A program made the translations under genes and the position numbers. 64,000 nucleotides of DNA from Cristatella mucedo (lineage: Eukaryota; Bryozoa; Phylactolaemata; Cristatellidae), in assembly GCA_009760855.2 (NCBI GenBank), contig WPIO01000068.1:1-64000 (forward strand). The letters run 5' to 3'. Positions within the stretch are counted from its first letter, which is position 1. Each line of letters starts with the position of its first letter. Below the pieces are notes generated by a model, which saw nothing but the letters and a program-made list of their open reading frames with translations, was not told the origin of the DNA and did no database searches. Below are positions 32,227 to 41,929 of the stretch, in pieces.

Positions 32227-34370
32227 GTTAAAATAATAATAGTAACAATGCACTTGATGAAGTGCCATTAGAGAACTCCATCTCTTTCTTGGCACTTTAC
32301 GTTAACTGCCGAAGAAACACGGACGAATGGTGAGCGACATAATGCTTGCTGAACAACATGAATAGTATGACTAAGGGGTGACATGCACAGCGTCAGCATA
32401 CAAGTTCGGTTAGTGGCACCATGTACAGTGTCAGCACGCATAAGCACGTGAAGAATGAATCACAGGCACCTACTAAATGCTCTCTTAAATAGTGAGCTTT
32501 TAGTTTCCTTTTAAGAGTGGTCAAATCGGAGGATGCTCTGACCCAAGTTGGGAGTGAGTTCCGGGCTTTAGGAGCATACGAACGAAGTGCATGGTCTCCA
32601 AAGGATTTGAGGTTTGTACGAGGTACAGGTAAACAGTTAGATTCCCAAAAGAGGTTGGTGTGATGCATGTCCTGGTAGGGAAATAGATCTGATAAATAGG
32701 CTGGACCTAACAACGGAGGGACCTTAAACAGAGCGACAAAACCTTTTTAATTTTTACTTATAATTCCCTTGATAAAGCGCCCTCAGAGAACTTAATCTCT
32801 CTAGGCGCTTTACATTTGCTGCAACGAGAAATGCAATTGAATAGTAAGTAAAATCATGAGTGAAAAACAAATAAAATGAATATTATAGTTAGGGGTGACA
32901 TGCACAGGGTCAGCATGCACATGTGGTTAGTGGCAGCATGCACAGTGTCAGCACGGATAAGCACATCAAGGACGAATCACAGGGACCCACTAAATGCTGT
33001 CCTAAATAGGTGTGTTTTTAGGTTCCATTTAAATGTGGTCAGGTCAGGGGATGTTCTGACGCAGGTCGGGAGGGAGTTCCAGGCTTTGAGAGCATACGAA
33101 CTAAATGCTCAGTCTTCAGAGGATTTGAGGTTTGTACGAGGTATTTCTAGACTGTTGGATTCCGAAAAGCAGGTGGTACGATGCTTGGCCTGATGGGGTA
33201 GTATATCTGAAAGATAGTCTGGAGCCATAGAATAAAGGGACCAAAAAGTGAGCGACAAAACCTTGAAGTCAATCCGTTACTTGACTGGTAGCCAGTGCAG
33301 GTCGGCGAAAACTGCAGTAATGTGGCAGCTGCAACGCTCACGACAGACAAGTCTAGCTGCCGAGTTTTGCACCAGCTGCAATCGCCTGACCGCAGATGCT
33401 GGTAGGCCAGTAAGAAGTGAGTTGCAGAAGTCGAGACGAGATGTCACGAATGCATGGGCCAACTGAGATGCGGTATCTTTATCTAAACAAGCCTGAATGT
33501 TAGCAATGTTATCAAGCTGAAAATAGGCAGATTTGACTGTGGAGCTGATACGGTCGTCTAACGAGAGGTCGCATTGGAATATGACACCTAGATTTCGAGC
33601 TGATTCAACTAGAGATATGCTGGCAGAGCCAATTTTCAAAGTAAGCCTTTCCAATCTCCGAATCCCACTGGGTTTGCCCATAACTAGCAAGTTAGTTTTG
33701 TCATCGTTTAGTTTTAGAAAACTTGCTGCCATCCATGTGCGGATGTCATCGATGCATGCAGCTAGTAAGTTGAGAGAATTCGAGGTGCTCGAAGGCTGAG
33801 AGGGATCAAAGCAAAGGTACGACTGAGTGTCATCCGCATAGAAGTGAAAGCCTAGCATGTGCTTCACAATCACATCAGCAAGAGGCAGAGTATAAACAAT
33901 GAAAAGAACCGGACCTAGCACTGAGCCCTGAGATACTCCATATTTCAGAGGTACTTCAGATGATCTTTGTCCATTCACGTCAACACTCTGGAGTCTCCCA
34001 CTGAGATAGGACCTGAACCACTGCAGAGCAGTGCCAGTTATGCCCAGGCGAGATGAGAGGCGCTCTAGAAGAACTTAGTGATCGATGGTGTCAAAAGCTG
34101 CCGAAAGATCGAGCAAAACAAGCAGAGACACTCTACCCATGTCCGCATTCCTAAGTAGATTGTTGTATACCCTAAGCAATGCTGACTCTGTGGAGGGATT
34201 AGCTCTAAAGCCAGACTGGAACTTACTAGCAAGGTGTGAGGTTTCGATATATGAGTTCAGCTGGTCTTCCACAATCCATTTCTTTCCCATTCCCTTACCT
34301 GTTATTTAACCTTGAAGTCGATCAGTTTCTTGACTGGCAGCAAGTGCAGACCGATCCATGATTATGGCCA
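32227..34370 (-). mobile_element. Older LINE-A copy split by a younger one
   Basis: The 3' part is at 32227-32745 (stem-loop TGAAGTGCCATTAGAGAACT, 3' UTR, WNSLPTWVR-like C-terminus). It stops at GAGCGACAAAACCTT and resumes at 34312 with CCTTGAAGTCGATCAGTTTC. The younger copy fills the gap, flanked by AACCTT-like repeats. Confidence 0.8.
32765..34311 (-). mobile_element. Young LINE-A copy with nearly open RT
   Basis: Minus strand. An open frame at 33277-33978 (233 codons) has SQGSVLGPVLF, the catalytic FYADD box, LKLNDDKTNLLVMG and LGVIFQCDLSLDD. A second frame at 34075-34290 has KFQSGFRANPSTESALLRV and [16 protein letters not shown], and is cut by a stop right after it. The C-terminal domain is one frameshift away. 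It lacks the 5' end. Confidence 0.9.
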
Positions 34371-34599
34371 GTAGAGTTGTGGAGCTACCTCTATATTGCC
34401 TGCCATTCAGGTTTATTAGAAAGGGTTCATACGGGCGAGTCTTGGCCTACAGAAAAAGGGAGTTGGTAACCCGGTGAATGGCAGGACACCGGAATACCCG
34501 ACTTCTGCTTGCTCTAGCGTTAATATATGTCTGCACTAATCCGATTGTGTTTTTTATGCTATCGCTTACGTTCTGACTAAGAAAACTTTAAGCTTGAAG

Positions 34600-35250
34600 C
34601 TTTTGTGGAGCGAAGATTAGTATAAACGAAAAATTGACAAAGCAGCAGTTTCGCCTTTTGACGAATACAGAAAAGTCGCCGGTTGGCCGACTCGGTTCCA
34701 GCGATTGGTCAATTCAATGAGTTTAAGACTTGAGAAGTTATAGGACACTTTCCTACGGGTGGGGCGTATGTCATATTCAAAAGTTGTCCCTTAGGTGGCA
34801 AAGTAGGACTATGCTAAGGTAAGAAGGTGCTGCTGGCAGCTTTCTCGACGAGTTTTTTTGATGCCTACGAGGAATTCACCTCGCATTGCCTTGAGTAAGG
34901 CAAATATGTTGATGTTTATTGGTCGAACTTAAATAGGTTTGCTAGACTGGTCGCTGGAGATTTCGTTAAATGCACCTTTGTGGCTGGACTTCCAGAGGCT
35001 GCGAAAAGGCAGCTCCAAGCCTCATGCCAATTTGCAGACATGCCAAGGCATATTCTTGTTGAGAAAGCTCGCATCATAGTGAAGATTCACGGCATCCGGA
35101 GGGCTGCCGACGGTTGCTTTGCTTCCGGCGCTCGTTAGGGACGCTGGCATAGGCTCACTAAGATGCTGTGTGTTTCCTGTGCAAGGCAGGCGGGCACAAC
35201 AGTCGTGACTGTCTTTCCAATGACCATCGCCTGTCAAGTGTAATGCCATG
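34600..35250 (+). pseudogene. Ty3/gypsy gag fragment with zinc knuckle
   Basis: One + frame reads FFDAYEEFTSHCLE, stop, then GKYVDVYWSNLNRFARLVAG, CTFVAGLPEAAKRQLQASC and LVEKARIIV: the capsid-type part of a gypsy gag. After a frameshift near 35140 a CCHC knuckle CFLCKAGGHNSRDC (C-x2-C-x4-H-x4-C) follows. Stops and the frameshift make it a pseudogene. The inverted words TGCCTGCCATTC and GAATGGCAGG at 34400-34470 may be older element sequence. Confidence 0.7.
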
Positions 35251-35349
35251 GTGATTTTGCAGCCTTTGCAACGCTGTGATTGGTCTTAATTGTGGAGGTT
35301 CTTGTGGTTCGTCCTTTGTGTGCTGGAGCTTGCTGGTAGTTATGGTAGA

Positions 35350-36230
35350 ACAAGAAGTCGTGGAGCTTCGTGCGGTTTAAGATCAGCACACATTATTAGA
35401 TATACAAAAACGTCAAAATAGATATCGATTCAAAGTTTTTACTCGGGCACTTGCAAACAAAGTCGACGTGTGCTGCCCTTGCCAGACAGCAGGCAATGCT
35501 TAGGTAATGCCATGCTCTACTAGCAGCTAGTTTAGTAGACATTCGGGCCCCTTTGTAATTTCAAGCTCACATTTCGTGCGATTTTCTATCCAAATACATA
35601 ATTCAATATAGAAGTGAGAATTTTTAAAATTAACCTAAATTAAGGTTAAGAGTAGATTCACGTGTAATGATAATAATAATAATCATTAAAATCAGGCTTG
35701 CCCACATTTAAATGCTGCTTGTAAAAATAATACAAGAACTCTACACGTGTTCGAGTCTATTTTCCACGGATGGTTGTATTGGCCCCTATCTTTGCTATTA
35801 CTTAACGTGCATGGCTGACAGTTAACAAGCAAACTAGCATGGAAATACCGTGTGTTGACTTTAGACTCGGAAAATTGGATCTTTGACGTGCCGATTTTTC
35901 GTCCGAGTCTCCAAGGGTTATGGCATTTGCCTTAGAAAATTTAAATTCATAGCTATGCATTTATCACTAATGTTGGTTTGAAAGCATATCCCTGCTTATT
36001 GAGATATTAAAGAACAGCAGTTGAAGATTCTCACAGTCGATACCTCGTCGGTTTACTAAGGTTTGCATAGACTTTGCCATTGCCTTTGGTTGCTGTGTGG
36101 TGATCAATACTAACATGCAAAGTAGCTTGAACATTCTACGGTTTAACTATAAATTCTTTAGAAAGGTTTAATGACAACCTTTTCTTTTAAAACCAAATAT
36201 TATTTTGAGTTGCCGTGATGTGTAGTGGGT
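35350..36230. other. No gene seen
   Basis: AT-rich intergenic sequence. A block around 35460-35520 (GTGCTGCCCTTGCCAGACAG) is GC-richer but not identified. Confidence 0.45.
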
Positions 36231-36630
36231 AGCTGAATGGCTATATAGCACCATATCACAGCTCTTTGCAAGCACGTTCCAGCTGCCTCTCCGGTCAAGG
36301 ACCTGAGAGGCCATCTTGCTTAACGACATACCCTGACTTGTACACATTTCAAAAGCAACTAGATATGCATCTATTGATTACAGCGTAAATTAGGTCCATG
36401 TAAGTCATCTTAGGTTCGCTTATGCTTGCTGACACTGCTAGTGCCACTAACCGTAAAAGCATGCTGATCCTCTGCATGTCACTGCTAACCATGTTATGCT
36501 TGTTCATTGAGCATGCTACAGCTAACCGTTTGACCATACATCCTTGAGAGCAACAGTGAATTACCACGTCAGAGATTTAGTTCTTTGAGGGTGCTTATAA
36601 TAAGCGTATTACTAATATTGTTATTGCAAC
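36230..36630 (+). mobile_element. Decayed LINE-A 3' end
   Basis: CCCTGACTTGTACACATTTC, GTGCCACTAACC, CATGTCACTGCTAACCATGT and a weak stem-loop AGAGATTTAGTTCTTTGAGG before ATTACTAATATTGTTATT. Confidence 0.75.
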
Positions 36631-36789
36631 TTCAAATAGAGTATTTGCCATAGCTAGTCATGCATTCCTCAAGATTGTCTTTGAGCGTAAGTTACATAAT
36701 TTTACGTTAAATAACGTGCCTCGTAATATTCATTTAAACTTGGAGCATTGATATACCGTTTTCGTTCAATTTAGCGATCAGATTATTGA

Positions 36790-37930
36790 GGATTTCACTA
36801 AGTTCCGAGCCTGTGCTACTGATTGTTGTAAATTGCTGCAGTCTAGTCAAGGTAATTGTGGTAAAATCTCGGGGTAAACCACGATCGGAGCTTAGGCCAA
36901 GTGGCTACCATAAAAATTGCTTCAGGTGTAAGTGTTCTGATGGCTTTGCTGTTAATTGCTGTGAATTGTGCTAGGTTATGGTCTGGTACCTAGCCGTTGC
37001 AGTCGAAAACATTGGGTTGCATTAGAATGCAAATGAGCGATATATTTTGCCATTTTGAGCTTGCAAGTTGAAACTGAAACTGAGTCTACAATTATATACT
37101 ATGTACGTTTAAGCTCTGGGTTCCCGTCTGAAAATTAGTATCGAAGTTTGCAGTGGAGTAGAATGGATTAAACTATTTTCACTGTCCTCGTGAGTCAATA
37201 GCCACACGTTACCTGATTGAGATGATGGATAATGAGTTTTTAATTTAGGTGTATGTGGACGCATCGTAGCTCAATTCATTATTCACTAAAAACTGAAGCA
37301 AAGGTGAAATATACTTCAATTTAACTTGAGGCGGATAAGGTGGTTTGGTGTGATCTTTGGTACTGGTTGGAGATATTGTAATCTATTTCAGTGTGTTGAA
37401 CAATAATGCCGTAGCCAATGCAACTAAAGTTTTATGAGTTTAAATTTCATAGAGCGTACTATCTCACGATTTTCTTATTCTGTCGAATGCAGTAAATTGG
37501 GGTGGTCGTGGTATTAGCCAGGCTGGTGCAATGTAATGTAGTTTACTTAGTTAAAACGAGTGATCGAAATTCTGCTGAATAATGAGGGTATATTTTGCAT
37601 GTAGCTTTTTTGTATACTACAAAATATAAAGCTTCGAATAGCTGATTCACAGTGGATTTGAGGCAAACTAAATTGGGTTTCAGTCTAGCCCTCCGTCCTT
37701 GCAACTTATTTGTGTAAACGTATTTGCACACAATGACAGGAAATTAGTAAGAGATGAAATCAGAGTGCTACAATTTTCGCTCTAAACTTAAGCTCGGCAC
37801 TGCGATTTCTTGTTAATTTTAACCTAAAGTTTTTATATGCATCGTGGTCGAATATGATTGATTTCGGTGGATTTTTGTGAATTGTTGTGAATTAGGATGG
37901 ATTGTAATAATCAGTTGCTCTTGCCTATAC
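36790..37930. repeat. Diverged satellite-like repeats, left block
   Basis: Anchors like AGCCGTTGCAGTCG (36992) recur at about 36836, 37174, 37361 and 37521 (spacing 156-187), with ATCGGAGCTT (36882) and GGTGGATTTTTGTGAATTG (37865) words as in the main array at 41.9-44.75 kb. No coding support. Confidence 0.6.
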
Positions 37931-38327
37931 AAGCGGATTGGCAAGCTCAGTTTAACTGGTGGAGCCTGCCATTGCTAGACCGAGGTTTCCCTTTAACTGG
38001 CATAGCCTGCCCTTAGCTGGAAGTAGTAAAGCGACTGACAAGGAAGCCATGAGGGTGAAGCAAAAGAGTGGCTGCTTGCTGTTGTGCCTGAAGCGTCAGC
38101 CAGACAGACTAAGTGGAAGCCTGAGCAAAGTTTTAAGTGTGCCCTTGCAAATTCTCGATTGCATCAAACTTTAGGTACAGAATCCTAAGGAAGGCTGACG
38201 GCGTTCAGAATTGCTGTGAGTTGCAGCTACATTAAGAATCAAATGAAGGTCACGGATACCTGGAAGGCTGACTCAAGACGTGAGTTTTGCGGCAGAGAAT
38301 GAGATCTCAACAACAGTGAAGAATACC

Positions 38328-38621
38328 TTAGACTAGCTCCGAAAACAAACTAAAACTCATTATTACCAGCTCACATATCTTGACGTTAAATTCAGATTCT
38401 TGGTAGAAGTCGGGTAGCTTATGAAGACGCTTTAGCGGGCGAAACTCGGCAAGCAATATGTAGATCTTACAAGTTTTTATTATTCCGACATTCATGTAAA
38501 ATAATTTGCAACGAAATATGCGATCCCAAAATTGTTTATTACGAAGCGTCAAGTCTCGGCACCAAATAGCCCACTGCAACTTAAGCCTTTCATTTTCAGC
38601 TAAGAAGAAGATGCGTTTCAT
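38328..38621 (-). pseudogene. 97-codon open frame, unknown; faint transposase-like look
   Basis: Minus strand, with ERLKLQWAIWCRDL and NKQFWDRIFRCKLFYMN. The (R)LQWA...W...FW..I arrangement vaguely recalls Tc1/mariner transposases before their catalytic FSDE motif, but that motif is absent. No inverted repeats seen. It may be chance. Confidence 0.2.
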
Positions 38622-38624
38622 AAT

Positions 38625-38705
38625 TTAATAATAATAATAATATTGCACTTGATAAAGTGCCCTCAGAGAACTTAATCTCATTCTAGGCGCTTTACATTAA
38701 TAGCT
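38625..38705 (-). mobile_element. Solo LINE-A 3' stem-loop
   Basis: (AAT)n, TTGCACTTGATAAAGTGCCC, TCATTCTAGGCGCTTTACAT, and nothing more of the element. Confidence 0.85.
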
Positions 38706-39204
38706 GCCTGTTAATTCTTCTCAATATTGTTGTTTAGTTGCAGTTGCAAATGTTTGTTTTTCTAGTTAAACTAAATCTTTATATATCTGAAAGCATTAAT
38801 GGACCGTCTCCAGTCTATGGTTCAACCACTTTACACATAGAGAACGAAGAACTAGAAATATTGACTTCCAAATTAAATTGACCAGTTTCCCTCGTTCAAG
38901 CCTGAACGATTCCTGTAGCTTATAGCTGTGATGTATACATTATACCTTTAATACAGTGATGATAGCATATCAACTCGATATGCTAGCTAGAGTGTAATGG
39001 TTTCATTTAGTCTGCGATGGTGGCATGTTGCAGCAATTCTCAACAAGGGAAGGGCCACCGTTTGTAGTTAAGTCCACGCATGCAGAAAGAGCTTACTGCA
39101 CTCAATTGCAATGCAACGATCTTCTTCAGACTGCCTAAAACTCTTTCTAAGGCAGTGTTCGGAGTTCGTTGATAAACTATGTGTGTAACCGGCATATGCG
39201 ATCT

Positions 39205-39410
39205 GATACTGTGCGAGCTGCCATTGACCACACTGGCATGCTAACCCTGTGCATGTCACCCCTAACCATGTTTATTCATGTTGTTTATCAACCATGATAT
39301 TACTCACCATTCAATCGCGTTTCCCTTTGCAACAAATATAAAGTGCCTAGAAAAAGTTCTCTTATGGCGCGTTATCAAGTGCTTTATTATTGTTGTTATA
39401 ACTGATTGTA
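39205..39410 (+). mobile_element. LINE-A 3' UTR and tail
   Basis: CATGCTAACCCTGTGCATGT, CCATTCAATCGCGTTTCCCT, a stem-loop with a deleted loop, then TTATTATTGTTGTTATA. Confidence 0.85.
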
Positions 39411-39487
39411 GGAGATTTCAAAGCTCAGCTTGACATCCTAGTAACTGCCGGAGCAGCTCATTTCTCAGTAGCATAGAGAACTTCATA

Positions 39488-40790
39488 AAATAATAATTAT
39501 AATAATATGATTGATAAAGCTCCCTCAGCGAACTCAATCTCATCTACGAGGTTTAAATTTGCAGCAAAGGAAGTATGATTGAATGGTTAGTATTACCATG
39601 CTAAATACACGACACAAATAACATCGTTTGGAGTGACATGCACATGTTGCAAGCATGGTTAGTGGCGGCCTTCACAGTGCCAACACCCATAAGCACATAA
39701 ATGACGAATCACGAGGACCCACTAAATACTGTGATAAATATGTGCATTTTTAATTTCTCTTAAATTGTTGTCAATTCGGAGGATGTCATGCCAGGAATCG
39801 AGAGTGAGTTCCAAGTTTTGGGATGATGGGAACTAAAGGAACGGTCTCCAATGGATTTCAGGTTTGCCCGAAGTGTAGTTAAACACTTAGATTCCTAAAA
39901 GCGGGCGGTAGGTGCTTAGCCTGGTGGGGCAGTAGATCTGATAGGTAGGCTGGAGCCAAGAATGAATGGACCTTAAAGTTAGAGACAAGACCTTGAAGTC
40001 AGCACGTTGCTTGACTGGTAACCAGTGCAGGTCTGCGAGAATTTAATGTAATGTAATGTATCTCCGTCTGTGACTCCATTAAGTCATAAAGACCGTGTGG
40101 ATGTTACACAGGAGAGTTTTGTATAGCACACTCACACGCTAAGTGGTATTCGTTAAGCATTCGGGAGCCAACAGACTTCGTCTCACGCAAGAAAGAGAAA
40201 GTGGGAAGCATAGCAGAGTCAGGAGAGCAGTTGAGATAGTGAGTGGCATGGAAGTAGCAGCTCATGACAGCTGAAAAGTATGAGCCTCAGTCGGCAGCAG
40301 GAGAGTAGTTGTCGTTGCGTAAGAATTGTGGAAGCGAGTTCCACAGTCTATTACCTGCAGATCTAAAGCTTCTGTCGCCAGCGGTCTTTAGGTGGAGGAA
40401 TGAAACAGGTAATTTATTTTCCACACAGGACCTGAGGAAACTCTGTGGTGTGGAAACTCTGAAGCTCAAGACTGGCAAGCCGAGCTGCAATGTTTGGCAC
40501 CAGATGTAAGTGCCTGATTGCATATTTCGGCAGGAGAGCAAGCAGTGAGTTACAGAAGTCAGGACTGGATGTCACAAATGCATTTACTCATTTACACGCA
40601 GCATCTCTGTCTAAACAAGACCGAGCTTCATGAAATTAAAATTAGGCAGACTTGATTGTGGAGAGCTGATGTGTTAGTCTAACGAAAGTTCACTTTGGAA
40701 TATGACACCTAAATTTCGTGCAGATTCGACAGGTTATATCTTGGCAGAGTCCATTTTTAGCGTTAACATTTCAAATTTCTATATCATTTT
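39488..40790 (-). mobile_element. LINE-A copy interrupted by LINE-B
   Basis: Tail and stem-loop (GATAAAGCTCCCTCAGCGAA), 3' UTR and C-terminal domain up to CCAGTGCAGGTCTGCGAGA. LINE-B then occupies 40043-40450, and LINE-A resumes at ACTCTGAAGCTCAAGACTGG. Confidence 0.85.
40043..40450 (-). mobile_element. LINE-B 3' end nested in LINE-A
   Basis: TTTAATGTAATGTAATGTAT, TCACGCAAGAAAGAGAAAGT, and coding for [20 protein letters not shown] on the minus strand. Confidence 0.9.
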
Positions 40791-40904
40791 AAGGGTAAGT
40801 TCAGTTTACACTTATGACCAAAGTAAACTAATTATTAACATGTTTACCATGATTGGCTGCTATAGACTTAGAACTTAAGTTTTGTCCGACACGTTAATCG
40901 TACA

Positions 40905-41342
40905 ACACGCATAAGCACATCAAGGACGAATCACAGGGACCCAGTAAATGCTGTCCTAAATAGGTGTTTTTTAAGTTCCTTTTTAATGTGGTCAGCTCAG
41001 GGCATGTTCTGATGCAGGTCGGGAGGGAGTTCCAGGCTTTGGGTGCATATGAACTAAATGCACGGTCTCCAAAGGATTTGAGGTTTGTACCAGGTATTGG
41101 TAGACTGTTGAATTCTGAAAAGCGGGTGGTACGATGCTTGGCCTGATGGAGGAGTATGTCAGAGAGATAGGCTGGAGCCATAGAATGAAGGGACCTAAAA
41201 GTGAGCGACAAAACCTTGAAGTCAATCCGTTGCTTGACTGGTAGCTAGTGCAGGTCGGCAAGAAGTGGTGTAATGTGGCAACTGTGTGGCTCACGACAGA
41301 CAAGCCTAGCTGCGGAGTTTAGCACCAGCTGCAATCGCCTTA
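40905..41342 (-). mobile_element. LINE-A C-terminal fragment lacking its 3' tail
   Basis: Open frame at 40894-41211 (105 codons): [19 protein letters not shown] and [20 protein letters not shown]. It starts in the 3' UTR at CACGCATAAGCACATCAAGG and ends at AGCTGCAATCGCC, so both ends are missing. Confidence 0.85.
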
Positions 41343-41344
41343 GG

Positions 41345-41795
41345 AGTGCCATTGACAATATAGTGTAGTAAATGGGAGTGCTATTGACAGACATGTTGTC
41401 TTACATTCTTTCAGTGTATTGGCGATTCCTTACGATTTCCACAAGAACTTCCAAAGATGCACTGTGTTAAGCTCTGGCTTCAAAGCCATCTTAAGAAGTT
41501 TGGTTCTGATGAAGATCTAGTCTATTTTAAAGACTTTATTAGAGTCTAAATCAAGAGCTTAAAACGCCATGGCTTTTTGTTCTCACTCCAGAACTAAACA
41601 TGGCTGGTTAGGCACGTAGCAGATTTTTTACACGACTTTACAGAATACACTCGCTAATGCTAAGGACTTTAAATCACCAGATATTAAAGGCTAGGCCAAA
41701 AGATTTTTGCCATACCCTATTGCAATAAATTGAGTACATTCTAGCTTCCTTAATACCGTTTCCGACCTAATATAAATGGGAGTGTCGCCCAGCAG
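41345..41795. other. No gene seen
   Basis: Unassigned sequence between a LINE-A fragment and a solo tail. Short direct repeat GGGAGTGC.ATTGACA near 41345-41390. Confidence 0.4.
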
Positions 41796-41799
41796 CGTC

Positions 41800-41915
41800 C
41801 AGTCTTACCATTCAATTGCATTTCACTTTACAGCAAATGTAAAGCGCCTAGAGAGAGATTAAGTTCTCTGAGGGAACTTTATCAAGTGAAATATTATTAT
41901 TATTATTATTTTATT
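41800..41915 (+). mobile_element. Solo LINE-A 3' tail at the edge of the satellite array
   Basis: CCATTCAATTGCATTTCACT, AAAGCGCCTAGAGAGAGATT and (ATT)n. The satellite array begins directly after it. Confidence 0.85.
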
Positions 41916-41929
41916 TTTAATGGACCGTT

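Noticed and set aside
38328-38621. Tc1/mariner transposase
   Set aside because: The catalytic FSDE region and terminal inverted repeats are not visible; kept only as a weak possibility.
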